From Nymphaea colorata (taxonomy: Eukaryota; Streptophyta; Magnoliopsida; Nymphaeales; Nymphaeaceae), in contig NC_045138.2 of the NCBI RefSeq assembly GCF_008831285.2, forward strand, positions 1,437,143 through 1,501,142: a DNA stretch of 64,000 bases, in the 5' to 3' direction. Both the position numbers and the translations under genes were made by a program. The notes under the pieces were generated by a model that did not search any database, was not told the DNA's origin, and was given only the letters and a program-made list of their open reading frames with translations. Below are positions 37,163-50,097 of the stretch, in pieces. Position 1 is the stretch's first letter. Every line of letters starts with the position of its first letter.

Positions 37163-39526
37163 ATGCAACCAGAGTTCACTGGGACACGAAGGGTCAAGAG
37201 AAATGGAGATGGAGTTGACACTTCAAGGGATAAAATTTATTGTACGAGAATGTCTCCAGGTCTAGATGCGTGGAGGCGTGAAGTTGGCAATAGTTCTGCA
37301 ATAACTGGCTGCACTTCATTGTGTAGGTTGTAGCTTTAATTTCCAACCCCATAAATCTAGTTCTCTACCTTTTTGGACTTTCTTTTGACTACTGATTTGG
37401 AAATTTGTTTCTCTTATTTCTAGGTCTTTTTAAGTGCATGTTTCACTCTCTGAAGAAGAAAATTCGGGATGGGAAAATTCTAGTTATTTAATTGTTGGCT
37501 GAAAATTTTCCAGGCTGATGCCAACTAAAAAATTTTGAGAACAAAACCGAACCTTGCTTCTAAAGATAAGCAGTACATAAAGCTTTGATACTATTTATCC
37601 ATTAGAAAGGAAATAACTTTCCCAGTAAAAATTAGACCCTGCAGGAATGTTTTTCACCAAAATCTTTTCATTTTTGTTGTATAGTGTGGGAGAAAGGCAT
37701 GGGCTCATTATTTTTTGACAAAAGCTATGAAACTTCTAAATCTGTCCAGCAATCAAAGAGATCCTTGAGAACCACTTTCCTTTGCTGCATATTCTAAATC
37801 TGTCCGGCAATCAAACAAATCTTAAGGATTAATTTCTTCTTTCCTGCAAATCTGAATTCTGGAGTTCATGCAGAAACACTAATTATTTTTTTATGTATGT
37901 TGTTAATTACAGAGAGTGCATGGTGAGGAATGAATCCCAAGGCATTGTCCCTCCATTCCGTAGTTATCATCGAAGGGATCTTTACATGAGAACTGTTACT
38001 GCCAGACATGCCAGTAATGACCCAATGGAAAGAAGATCTTCAGGATGCTTTGGTTGTAAAGTATATACCAATCTACATGGAAGACAACCTGAGGGAAGAT
38101 CACCTGAGGATGACAATCTTAAGAGGAAACTTGCAGACGCGGAAAAACGTTCTGCTTCTTTCTGCCATGATTTTACTGTTGGCAAGTTCACTAATTTTTC
38201 AGGTTGTATGTACGTCCCTTTTGGTGATATATATGATGGACATGATGATTTTCCTCATAAGGAACAACTGCTAGAAAGAAACAGTTTGGACAAGGAACAT
38301 CATATGCTACAGGATTCCTTTATTCAACTACATGCCGGTGCTACATTGTTGTGTGCATGTACTTCTAATATGCATGCTGGTGATGCCAACATATGGAATC
38401 AAGCGGCCCTTTCTAGTGATGCTTCTGCATTTTGTTGTCCTCAGAAGGGCTATAGCACTAACCAGCCATCATGTTGTCGAGGTCCTTCTGATCCTCGCCT
38501 TAAGCTTGCATTGGCCCAGAAGGAACCTCAGAATTACACTTCACCCAAGAGAGATAATAGTGCTTCCTCATTCAATCATGTAATACCTGCATCATTTCAA
38601 ACAAAAACCATTGTGATGAATGCACCAAATCTTGTATCCGGTGATCAATCTGTTAAGCTGTCAACTTTACTGGATAAGACATTTGAAGCTTCTAAGCAAA
38701 ATATACACCTCCAGAATTTATTGAATTCTGCCAGTCTGGCAGCTTCCCAATTATTTTGCTGGACTCGAGGTCAAGGGACACAAAAGATCTCAAGAACATG
38801 GTGGAACAGGAAAAGAAGCTCAGAAATCATCAAACCGTTAGGGTGATAGTGCATGAGGAGAAGCAAGGTAAAGACCCAACGGTAATGATGTTCAAGGTTG
38901 CACTAGCAGAAATGATGGTGGGACCGCTGAAGCCTACATGGGAGGAAGGTCACATGAGCAGGGAAGAGCACAAGGGTCTAGCAAAGAGAATAGATGATAA
39001 GGTGATGAGGGCCTTGCAGAGAACTTGTATTCCTACCACTGAAAAACGAATTGAACAATACCTTGCAGTTTCAAAGCCAAAAATTGCTAAACTTATAGAG
39101 GTAAACCTCTTTCTTTCTTCTATTTTTATGAACGGGACTTTCCAATACCTAGGTGTTTCTGGATTCTGGACTCTAGATGCCAAGTGAACTGGTTGGGGGT
39201 TCCACAATGACACTGAATAGCTGTTCGGTTTTTGAGGCCTCAAAAACAAGTTTCTATTGCATTTTCTTTATGGTATCCATGTGTGGAGGAGCGCACATGA
39301 GTACACTGAGCAGCCGAACACATGGAACATCCAAATTTACTGGTGAACTACGATGGCCTTTATTGAATCAGTCACATGATAGTGACCCTGGTGACTACGT
39401 TATTCTTAGTTGATCAAGCTGTTAGATGAATTTAATGCTATTTGGCTTTTGTTTCCTGTACAGGAGTATGTTAAACACCAGAGGCTTGCAAATCACATGA
39501 ACATCATGGGCAGGAGATGGATTTAA
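37163..39526 (+). pseudogene. Decayed CCCH zinc-finger protein gene (C3H36/38/55-like)
   Basis: Exon-like blocks are 37163-37326, 37913-39100 and 39464-39526 (TAA); splice phases fit. The first block carries RMSPGLDAWRR, resembling the conserved N-terminal block of plant C3H38-type proteins. The last two carry the family's C-terminal helical domain (FKVALAEMMVGPLKPTW ... IEQYLAVSKPKIAKLIE|EYVK), which also resembles SRI domains that bind the RNA polymerase II tail. Two defects suggest decay. The best zinc finger (CHDFTVGK...SGCMYV, encoded near 38162-38219) has Phe where the second Cys and Pro where the His should be. Near 38750 the frame shifts by one base inside the exon: the upstream frame reads SLAASQ, while LLDSRSRDTKDLKNM continues in another frame, with no room for an intron. 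Further N-terminal exons were not found. It could instead be a living but diverged gene with a sequencing error; expression data would decide. Confidence 0.6.
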
Positions 39527-42403
39527 TGTCAGACGAAATATGATAAGGCTTTTTGCCCCCCTGCAAGACTGAAGGCAACGAGTTCCTATATAATATTGTT
39601 GAACATTTGGCTTTCCTACCTTCAAAAGCAGTGCTGTTGCATACATCTTATATTACTGTTTGACATTTAGATTTGCGTAGCCTACAAAACCTATTATTTC
39701 AGATGTATGATAATTTGGATCCTATTCTTGCTTTTTTTTGTTGCACATCTACATGTCTCACATGCACAAACTCAACATACTCTACTTGATGCCACACAAA
39801 GCATTGAACTCCTTTACAGTCTTGGCTGAAAATGAGCAACTTGAGGTCTTGAGCATGATGGCTCCCCCAGCAGGTCCTCTGAAACTTGAGCACAACCGCT
39901 AATGTTTGTCTTAGGGGCACATTACATATTTTTTTTTGTATTCTCTGTAACTCCTTTTCAAATTATGAATGAGAAAACTCTGCACTAGTCTTTCATTGGA
40001 TAATGTGCCATAATCCCTCTCTTAGCTTGTTTACCTTCTCTTTTATCTTCATAGTTTTTTCAAATCTGTTTTAATGTCTTATAGATTTGAACGCACAGAC
40101 ACAACATTCACAAACGCGCACAGGCACACCCACAACCCACTGGTACTTGGTTGCTCTTGGTTCCATAAAAGGGTGTGCTGGCCAAAGGCTGGTTACCTTT
40201 ATTCCAAGAAAAGCAACACCACTATACATCAGTATGCTCAACATACAGAAAGGGAGACTCAAATCTCTCGGTGAAAATCCCATTTGGACCCTTGCTGATC
40301 TCAGATAATAAAGTCTCTGATTTTGTCTTGGGCAAACAAAATCTTAAATGTATGAATGCAAGGGCCTATCCACTCTCCGACAATCGATGGTTCCTCTCAC
40401 TCTGTTATATTGATGATGTAAGGCTTTGCTGCCCTCCACTCTAGTAACCATATCTCCTTCAACATGTTTTAGGCAAAATGTGGAGTTTTAAGTAAGGAAG
40501 CCTCTAAAAAAAGAATAAAGTAAATTTCCTTGTGTAGCAGATCACAACCATGTTAAGCAGTTCATGGTTCAGGTGTGTCCGTATGTGTCTTTATGATCTT
40601 ACCTGTGCTTTCCAAATCCATGTCGAGCACATCTTGTTAACCACATTGATTGATTTTGTCCTTTAAATGCATTAAGGCTGTGTTCCTTAGATTCTAGATT
40701 TTGTCTAATTTTTCAATGATTATGATGATGATGATAACAATGGTGCTTATTTGGTTGAATGGCAACCTTGTTCTACAAGCGCACTCGGCCATAGTTGGCA
40801 AACTCGTGATTTGGACTTGGATCGACTGATGATCGGGTCACTGAGTCAGTGAGTTGACTTGTCGACTCAGTGAATTAACTCATTGACTTGGTCAAGTTTT
40901 AAAATAACTTGAATCGGGTGAGTCAGCCGTGTCAGGAACAAGCCGGGCCAACCTTGACTCATGGGCATACCTCCAGCCGATGGCTGTCTCTCCGAGCAAC
41001 TCCGACTGAAACCTTCTCCAGCAGCTCTGGTTGAGGTTCTCTGCCCGCTACCTCGAGGTTCCTGCAACTTCGTGCTTCGGCTTTCTTAAGGAGTGGTTCT
41101 CCTCTTGGCTCGCCCCGGCGCTCCATCGCCTCCTTAGGCATCCTCAGGTTCCAGACTGCCCGATAACGGTTAGTGTCATAACTGCTAGCGGCTTACACAG
41201 TTACACTCACTTCTCCTCCTTTCTTTTCCAAAAGCTTATTGAGTCATGGCCAGATTTTCTAGCGATCCGAGTTGACTCAGGTGATTCCGGAGCCAACTCG
41301 GCCAGTCAGCCAATTATGCAATTGGCTAAGGAGATGGACATGTTCCATTAGCCTTAGGATTATTCATGTTGGCTGCGTGCTGGATAAAGGGTCTTTCTTG
41401 CTTGTCCACACAAAAGATTTAGCTAGTTCTTGGTTATCCTCTTCAAATTATGTGAGATTCAGAAAATGAATCACTAACTCTCACATGGTTTGAGAGTTAC
41501 TCAGCATATTTCTTGACACTATAGAGTCAGGGATTAGCCAAGTAGGTTCAATTCCTGGTTGAGCAAAGTCATGTCCCAAACCTTAATGGGAGGATCCCCT
41601 CCACCAAATGCCAATGCTCGGATTCTTGAATAATTTGCATTATGCAAATCTTAGATAGAGAATTTCTCATATATATTCTTTCTTACCTTTCTCTGGTTTG
41701 TTGCTTTATACAAATTGGCAACCAGTAGTGGGGGAAGCACAGGAGAGAAGCACTTTCAAAAGTAGGATAATCCAACTATTAATATTAAACTGATCTTGTT
41801 TAACCTCATAAAGTACAGGTAAGATGACCGGCGAAGCGTCCCTGGAGCCAAATCCTGCTGTTTCAGGTCCCAAGATCTTTAATCGAAATCAGAATAAAAA
41901 AAGCTAAGTTGTTTAGATGCATCCAAAATTGAAGCCTCCACCTTTGCTAACAAAGAATTTTTTCGGGTGGGAAACGAGAGATATTCTGTTGAACAATTTA
42001 TCACCTAATTAATTAGCCTCATCGCTCCTAATGTTCCTAGTTCAATTTAAACTTGTACATACTATATGTATCATACTTTTCTTGCCAATGAGATTAATCG
42101 GAAAATTTTGGCCTTTCCAATCCGCTATATATATGTATATATACCAAAAAAAAAAGCCAAAATGAAAATATCACATTTTCTCATAATTTCAGAAATTTTC
42201 TTTTAACATATCTCAAATTTTGACAGCTTACTTAAACATTTTAATAACTAATCTCTTTATAAGAGAATTACTAGAAAACTCAAATTTTCGTAATTTTGTA
42301 ATGATTCTTATATTTTTAACTTTTTGAACTCTTAAGTTTTTCTTGAGAAAAACGAACTTGTTCATTGATACCTAAGAAAAACCTCAACATAAGAACTGTA
42401 CTT

Positions 42404-42438
<35 letters not shown>

Positions 42439-43127
42439 TTGGTAGGTGTTTATTTAGATGCTAAACTGATAAAACAATTTCGGCTCTTGATCTTTTTCAA
42501 ATCGGTAGATGAGAGAAAAACAAGTAAAAAAATGTATGAACTAAAAGCAGAAGATGAAAATGTCCTTTCACCTCTCTATTTTTCTTTTTTTTTTCTTTCA
42601 ACCACCGAACTGAAAAATAACAAGGGCTAAAGCTGTTCCTTATCTATCTTACATCTAAATATCTAGCTCCTACCAGTTTCTCCCTCTCCTTTATATAATC
42701 TTTGAGTTCTACGAAGGGACCCGTTGCTTGGTAGTGCCAGCTTGCCAGACCAGCAACACAGTGGAATTAGGAATATGATCGCAATCTCAAAGGAAATTTT
42801 ATTGATGTACTATTGCTGACAGCTAAAATTCCCCCTAAAGTTTAACCTCCATAGTGATTTAGCAGCAAACGCATTTGATATTCTGGAGAATCGAAAGCAA
42901 CTACCATCATTTAATCTCCAACAGCTTCAGACAAATTGAATAAATTAGAAGAAAGAAAAAGAACATGTAAAGGTTCGAGCAACTTTTGAGCAATATTCCT
43001 CTTGTCCTTTTCTCTATGATTCTAAAGGCATGGATGCTTTGTTTGATTACAGAAAGGATGAGACACTCAAGATTTGATTGCATCACACTGCTTTCTTGAT
43101 ATAGGAAAAGATAGATAAGGCATGATG

Positions 43128-43172
<45 letters not shown>

Positions 43173-44709
43173 TCTCTGTCTTTTCTTGTTCTTTAAGTGT
43201 TGCCCATATCTTTCCTTTCTTTACTGGAAAAATTCTTCTCTTCTATTTTTCAGCAATAGTTGACAGTGTTTATGTCATTCCCAAGAAGATTTTTTTTCCT
43301 CTTATTCTTTTCATTATTTTATTTGTTGGGAATTTCAAACAAACTGAATTTCATGATGCTAAGGACAAGCACATATAACAACTATCATTCTTGTGAATCC
43401 CCTTTTTTTTATGTATACCAATTTTTTTGGGGCACCTCTATTTGGATAAGAAAGAAAACCCTGTTCCTTATGTAAGCAGATTCCCCCAAAATTGGAAAGA
43501 TGTATGGGAGAAAGGGCAATAGCAGCCCAACTTGGTTCATTATTTCTTCTGTTAAAAGCCTCCATTATAACTTTTTCTTAATACACTAAGCAACCTATAA
43601 TTTTTAATGCATTTAGCCTGCCTGCTTACTACATGACTCTACATTTTTTGAGAGAAAAGGACTGCCCACTTGTACTCCGCCATGAATATTAATGACCTCT
43701 TAGTGAAAATAGTAGAGAAACTGTACTGTGATATCTGCAAGGGAAAGACAAAAAGTTTAAGGTCATCAAAGTTGTTCTAATTTGCCAAAAAAATGGAGTC
43801 ATTTTTTCGAGATCTGGTTAAAAAGGGACAAGCAGGGAACATCAGTTTGGAAAGAGAGATGGATATGTATCTCATTTCATCTTGTGAGGAAATCCAGATC
43901 TGCATATGAGCGCAGATGATTTATATAAACATGGTCGTGGCGCAAAACCTATGTCACATGGGTGCAGGCACTCGAATGTCAAAGCGAAGCATTTTAAAAA
44001 AACTTGGTACCATGTTTGTGTGACAAATATATTGAATTTTTATATTTGCATTGTTTATGTTTATAGGATATAAATTAGTGAAACAAAATAAGCATCATGC
44101 GGTCTAAAGATTATGCTTACTCCACACAAAGATGCTCTTACATAAGCTAGGAGCTCTTCTAGATTAAAACTTTTGTCAGCTTAAAAGGAACCTCATGCAT
44201 GCACTCCCTCTTTTTGGCATATGCAGATACAATGTAATATTTATTATTATGCAAAGTGACACACATAGAAGCGTATATAGTCCATAGAATATATGAATTG
44301 AGGAATAAACGATAAAACAATGTAAGAACCTTTGAATTTGTAGTACGCCCGAACTGTTGATGCCTTTTCTCATCTCTCGCTCATGTTGCAAAAGGAAGAA
44401 CGAATGGCTCTCAAAGCATCAATGTTTAATTTGAAAATAGAGAAATCCACATTTTTTACAAAAACAACTTGAGCCAAAAGATGTTTTATATCCAAATAGA
44501 TTTTATGGACATATTAAGATGTTTATATTTTATTTAAAATAGCTTTTTAGCAAAGAATTAAAAGGTATGTTTTTTTTATCCCTGATCTAACAGTCTGGTT
44601 TCTACCCATTTCTCTATCATCTTAAAACCTAAATACTTATGGTCTAATTGTCGAGTCTATATTTCTTATAATTGAATGTTATTGTTGAATATTTGGTAAG
44701 AAGAGAAAT

Positions 44710-44740
<31 letters not shown>

Positions 44741-45627
44741 GATTCTGCCTAACCTGATATCTCCTAAAAGGAATAATTATTAAGAAAATCCACTGATAGG
44801 GAAAGGAGAAGAAGCACGTGTAGACGCTGACATGCATGGTAGGGGCCTTGTGAAAGCCTCGGTTTCATGAATGGCATTTAAAATGCCAAGTCAATGATGC
44901 CTTTCATACATGAATGCACCTCACTGTGGAAATGTATCACGACATTAATTTACACATATGCTTGCTGCTAGTGCTGCTAGTGCAACATCTTTCATCTTTT
45001 AGTTTATTCCCTTGTAGTTTTTTAAAGCCAAATTATACATAAGAGAATTGATACTCAGCACCTAGCTGGAGCAGCTAGTTTCAACCATGGTTCCTTCTAT
45101 AAGAGAGAGAGATGGAGAGAGAGAGAATACACTGGAAACAGTGGAGAAGCAAGAAAATTTGCTGTAGGGGCACTCTTTCAGAAGTTTCTATATCTTAATG
45201 GACATTTATATGAATAAAAAAAGAAATATTTGAAGCTGTCAATGAGAAACTAAAGGAATATTAGGTGGCTGGAGTGGGGAACTGCCCATACCGTGGCTCC
45301 GCCACAAACTGCAGGAATTCTAATCATCGGTGGTGCAAAAGCAACACGTCAGTAAAGAGGGCGAAAATGTTATAGAATTTAAACTCAAATGGCTTTTGGT
45401 GCAAAGAACAACACCATTTCAGTGCATGGCTTCTGATAATTATATATATATATATATAAAGGGTCTTTTATCCCATTGTGATGAATGATTGAGAAAAAAA
45501 CTTAAAGAAAAAAGTGATAAACATTTTTATCATTTACCATGAATTCATTAAAACATTTTTGTGTCATATTTTTTCTCAACTACCTCTCATGGCAGGCAAC
45601 TCATGATTTTCAAGAGTGAACTGTGTC

Positions 45628-45666
<39 letters not shown>

Positions 45667-45668
45667 GG

Positions 45669-45705
<37 letters not shown>

Positions 45706-45910
45706 ACACACTGAAGTGTCATCATTGAACATCTTAGCGATTGAACCTGCTGGCTTATATATATCATGATAACACTTTGGCTAAAACAGTCTAAACCGAA
45801 CTCCCCTCTGAAACGAGATCAAACTTCCTATACTAGCAAAAGCACGGGAACATGACATCACAAGGACCCACACCCAAGTGTGGGGCTCTAATTACTTCTC
45901 GATGCAGTTG
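39527..45910. other. Intergenic
   Basis: Apart from the GC-rich block and microsatellites, 41515-41640 has a GGTTCAATTCCTGG box that may be a SINE piece, and 45135-45310 ends in GTGGCTCCGCCAC like a hAT-type MITE terminus. No coding homology. Confidence 0.5.
40790..41320. other. Unclassified GC-rich block bounded by GAGTTGACTC-type motifs
   Basis: A GC-rich island in an AT-rich spacer. The left edge has repeated GAGTCAGTGAGTTGACTTG motifs and the right edge CCGAGTTGACTCAGG and CCAACTCGG. ORFs on both strands (up to 106 codons) look like by-products of base composition. Probably a non-autonomous element. Confidence 0.35.
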
Positions 45911-46042
45911 CAGAGAGAGAGAGAGAGAGCATTTCAGGAGAAAACATTGAACTTCTCTTGCCTGCAATCGTCAGCCCAACTCAACAGAGAGACCAAGAGA
46001 GAGAGAGGGCATTGAATTTCTGTTGCCTGCAATCGTCATCCC
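45911..46042 (+). repeat. Degenerate direct repeat in the HECATE upstream region
   Basis: Two blocks share (GA)n followed by CATTGAA, then TTGCCTGCAATCGTCA and CCCA, at about 45911-45976 and 45997-46042. It is a short local duplication 170-300 bp before the HECATE ATG, possibly in the leader or promoter. Confidence 0.7.
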
Positions 46043-46077
46043 AAGACAGTGACACGGGCTGTGATGAGAAGTTGAAG

Positions 46078-46209
46078 ATGGAAAAAAGGCTGCCATGCCT
46101 CCTTCACAAGAGTGCAACCGCGGCCCCATCTCTTCTCCCCCAAGGTCTCCATCATCTCCCTTTATTACTTCACCTTTTCTGCATACATCACCACATATAT
46201 AGCAAATAA
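46078..46209 (+). other. Upstream ORF ending on the HECATE start codon
   Basis: An ORF of 43 codons begins MEKRLPCLLHK and stops at TAA 46207-46209, whose last base is the first base of the HECATE ATG (TAATG). If transcribed in the same mRNA it could lower translation of the main ORF or allow reinitiation. A four-codon ORF (ATG at 46064) lies just before it. No conservation can be judged here. Confidence 0.35.
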
Positions 46210-47078
46210 TGGAAAGATGGTACCCATATCACCCAAAATTCTCTTCCTGCAATCATGGCTCCTTTTGTCCACTCACCACTCATTTCCCCATGGCTCCTCC
46301 CCTCTGCCCCATTAATATTTCTCCCTTCAATTCAGGCATCCTCCCTCTTCACATACATTTGAAACTACCTGCTACCCATCTTCCCTCTCCACCTTCTTTC
46401 TTCTTGGGTCCTCCCCATTTCATCAGAATGAAGCACCAAATCTTCTCCTGGTCTCAGCCCCCCACCGAGCCCACCCTCCCCATGAACCAATTCATCCAAA
46501 CAAGCAAGATCCCACCCTTCCAAACAGTGCTCCCCGAGCAGTCACACCTCCCAAGTTCAAGCAGCGAGCCTCTGGAATCAGGCCAGGGACTGCAGGAAGA
46601 CTGTGACATCGGGGCCATGAAGGAGATGATGTTCAAGATTGCAGTGATGCAGCCGGTGGACGTCGACCCGGCGTCGATCGAGAAGCCGCGGCGGAGGAAC
46701 GTCCGGATCTCCAGCGACCCCCAGACGGTCGCCGCCCGGCTCCGGCGCGAGCGGATCAGCGACAGGATCCGGGTGCTGAGGCGGCTGGTGCCGGGGGGAT
46801 CTAAGATGGACACTGCATCCATGCTGGACGAGGCCATACTTTATGTCAAGTTCTTGAAGAAGCTGGTGGGGGAGCTGCAGTCCAGTACTCCGCAGCAAGG
46901 TGGCAAGGCAGCCTACGTGGCATCACCTGATTGGTCGTTTGGCCATATGACAAGCCATATGAGCTTCATCCCTTCTTCCTCGAGTTCTGCATCTTCTTCC
47001 TCTGGATCTCTTGCGTCGACCCCTCTTTCCTTCCCCGCTGCTTCCTCTCCTCAGTATCTCCATCACTTAGGAAGGTAG
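46209..47078 (+). CDS. HEC: HECATE-like bHLH transcription factor, intronless
   Basis: Single exon of 289 aa. The domain order matches HEC1/HEC2 of subfamily VIIIb: a variable N terminus, then AMKEMMFKIAVMQPVDVDP, then the bHLH from about residue 161 (RRRNVRISSDPQTVAAR, RRERISDRIRVLRRLVPGG, KMDTASMLDEAILYVKFLKK), ending in a Ser-rich tail. As in other HEC/IND proteins, the basic region lacks the His and Glu needed for canonical E-box contact. In Arabidopsis these factors pair with SPATULA-type bHLHs to control gynoecium and meristem development in the nucleus. The bHLH part is strikingly GC-rich and the N terminus Pro/Ser-rich. The start is uncertain: ATG 46209 gives a tail longer than in Arabidopsis HEC1, and a later in-frame Met (MKHQIF) is possible. 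The stop codon of an upstream ORF overlaps this ATG (TAATG). Family placement is firm; the exact paralogue is not. Confidence 0.9.
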   Translation: MERWYPYHPKFSSCNHGSFCPLTTHFPMAPPLCPINISPFNSGILPLHIHLKLPATHLPSPPSFFLGPPHFIRMKHQIFSWSQPPTEPTLPMNQFIQTSKIPPFQTVLPEQSHLPSSSSEPLESGQGLQEDCDIGAMKEMMFKIAVMQPVDVDPASIEKPRRRNVRISSDPQTVAARLRRERISDRIRVLRRLVPGGSKMDTASMLDEAILYVKFLKKLVGELQSSTPQQGGKAAYVASPDWSFGHMTSHMSFIPSSSSSASSSSGSLASTPLSFPAASSPQYLHHLGR

Positions 47079-47325
47079 TCTTTTATATATACATATATAT
47101 ATTAGTTACTGATAGTACTCGTGAATGGTTGATGAGCTCGATTTGAGTTATTGTCGAAGGTTACATACATATACAGGAGCGCACCTACAGGTGACAATGA
47201 GAAGAGCAATCAAACTAGTGATTGTTCGATCGGCCAGTGATATAATGTTGTATGGTACAGCTATTCCTAATTATGATGCTTGGTAGTTAAGATTTCCATG
47301 ACTCGACGGATTCTCGAAATGATGG

Positions 47326-47368
<43 letters not shown>

Positions 47369-47537
47369 GAGAGAGAGAGAGAGAGAGAGAATGCCATGCA
47401 AAATATATGCACGCGTGTTCACAAGCATGACATGCCCCCATCTTCGAGCTTTCATGCGTTTGAATGTCACATGTAGGATGAATTATTAAGTTGCAGCTGG
47501 ATGATCTGTAGGGCGTTGGTCTCTTTCTCTCTCTCTC

Positions 47538-47666
<129 letters not shown>

Positions 47667-47821
47667 CTTTTAGGAAATATTAGTTTGACTCTGTCTAGCG
47701 TGAATTTCAAGGCACCAACAAAGGTTTCTAATATCCTGTGGTGCATCATATCAAATGAATATAAGCAGAAATTGCTATGCCAAGTTTCTCTCTCCTCCCG
47801 AGGAGCGTCACGTATATCAAA

Positions 47822-47863
<42 letters not shown>

Positions 47864-48129
47864 CATAAATTGGTAATTGGTGCTGAGGCTTTCTCTCTCC
47901 CCCTCCCCCCTTTATATGTGCATCATATGGAACGAATATCCATGTTTTGAAGGGGAAATTGCTAACCCACGGCTTGTTCTGCTGTTGTTAATTTGACGGG
48001 ACACATCTTATAGTGGCCAACCTATAATGTAAGCGGAATGCTTTCCTTGTGGAAGATCTAAATTGCATGGTAATATTATATCGCCGTGGATTTGGTGAGT
48101 CTCAGCTTCCCCACCTTCTGCTGTATAAC

Positions 48130-48513
48130 AAGTTGGAGCTAACTTTAGTTTTAACTCAGAACTCACTCGACTAAGCTCGGCTCATGTAAATGATAGAGTT
48201 AGAGTTACACGAACTCGATTTGATTAAACTCGAATAAGCTCATTTCATTTAAGTTTTTTCTTTAATTTCTAAACATAAAACCAACGAAAAATATCAAGTC
48301 AAATGAGAAGTTGGTAAAGAGATTCAAGGCGTTCGTCAACAATGGTTGCAATACTAAGCCCTATGATGATGCAATTGCGCGGAAACAAACATAACTAATT
48401 GAAAGATCTTACTTTCTTTTTTTGCCTTTTTCTTTATGACACAAAGTAATTAGAGACCGACACGTTCAAGGCCACCAAGCAGGGCTGAGGTAAGTGTGGG
48501 CAGTTGCCTACAC

Positions 48514-48579
<66 letters not shown>

Positions 48580-49200
48580 GTGACATATTTAAATTGTTCA
48601 GATACAACCATTGCTTACTAGGAAGGTGTTCAAGTCATGTGAGTGATTTTAGTTCTTATTGTCTGGAAAAGGAAAAGAGAAAACCGCGTCAGGCTTGAAG
48701 ATATCGGATCAAATAGAGGAAATCAGATCCAACTATCATGTTCTGACAGCATTTGAAATTTGGGTCTCTGGTGATCTTAAGTGGGCCTGGATCTGGACTA
48801 CCACAATCTTAATGGCGTCAAATCATTGGCATGTCAGGGCGGGACAGAACCGCACCAAGCAGAGACGATGCTCGATTTGGATCTCACTTGAGCTTGGCTC
48901 AAGCTTTTCTATGATGCAAGCTCCGCTCGGTAGACTCGGTTCGAGTTTGAACTCGACTCGTGTTGTCGTTTCATTCTTTTTTTTTTCTTTAAATGAAAAT
49001 TAAAACCAGAATTAAATGAAAATTAAAATTAAAAAAAAGTGTTAAAATTCATTAGAAGATACCAACATTGGAAGGCACACATCCAGTTGAGTTTTAAACA
49101 AGTCAAAACTCATGTAACTCGAGTTTTAAATTTAACCTTGAGATCATCTCACTTATTAAATGAGTTGATCGAGCTCGAGTCCCGCCCGAGTTCGCTCGAC
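48130..49200. mobile_element. Two CTCGAG-rich element fragments around a (TA)n tract
   Basis: Pieces at about 48130-48245 and 48880-49200 carry the AACTCGA, GAGCTTGGCTC and GAGCTCGAGTC motifs of the 28.2 kb family, in a spacer without genes. 48516-48568 between them is (TA)n, and 48485-48516 (GCTGAGGTAAGTGTGGGCAG) looks like another element terminus, similar to 28725-28757. Confidence 0.45.
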
Positions 49201-49271
49201 CTGTTATATATCCCCATTCATAATCAGCTTGTCGATAAATTGGTCTATATATTGCAGGTAATCATAAACAA

Positions 49272-49316
<45 letters not shown>

Positions 49317-49726
49317 TATATATATGTGTGTATTCGCCTCCTACGGACATTGAAGTTCTAGAATAGTACCCTTTCACACCGGTGGTTGGGTGCGGCATGT
49401 CGTGAAACAAAAAAAAAAAAAAAAAAAAAAAAACGAAGAACTGAGGAATATCTCTACTTCTCACGGCACCATTTATGATAGGTTTAATTAGATTTGATTC
49501 AATGTTATCATTAGATTGGGGACTTGCTTTGCTATACAAATATGATTACTTAAACAATTTGGATTCAGAATAGGAGCTAGTTTTTAGTTGTCGCCGGCTA
49601 GATCCATTTTTCATGGTTTGTTTTGGTTCCATTGCAGCAGCATATTAGGGTACATTGAAGTGTTTGTGTTGGACTATTTATCCTATTTCTAAGTAATCAA
49701 CTTAGATTAGTTTTGAACATCAATTA

Positions 49727-50097
49727 AGGTTCTGGTTGATTTCCCATGGATCCCATTTCCGAGGGGATTTCAAATACATGGTAGCTGAAAATTTCAGTAT
49801 CCACCCCTAAGGGGGCCAGCATGGGCCCTGAACCCGCCTCAAAAATTTTTCAAAAAACAAATTACCTGTAAATTGTAAAAAAAATTACTTGTCTCATATA
49901 AAAATTTTGAAAATTGATATTTCGACCCATATCAAAATTTAGAAACTTTAATTCGGCCCCCTTCATGAAAAATTTCTGGCTCCACCTCTGCTTACATCCA
50001 TGTTGTAGTGTAAAAAAACATGGATTTGAGATCTGACTTGGGGGTGGGTTCGACTTCAGAACCATAGATCTCATATCCACGGTAATCAAACACCTGC
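49727..50097. mobile_element. Family B MITE with a family A MITE nested inside
   Basis: The outer ends (GGTTGATTTCCCATGGAT at left; reverse complement of the right end AGGTGTTTGATTACCGTGGAT) match the element at 12566-12809 and lie beside TTA/TAA. An hAT-type family A copy fills about 49797-49990. Confidence 0.65.
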
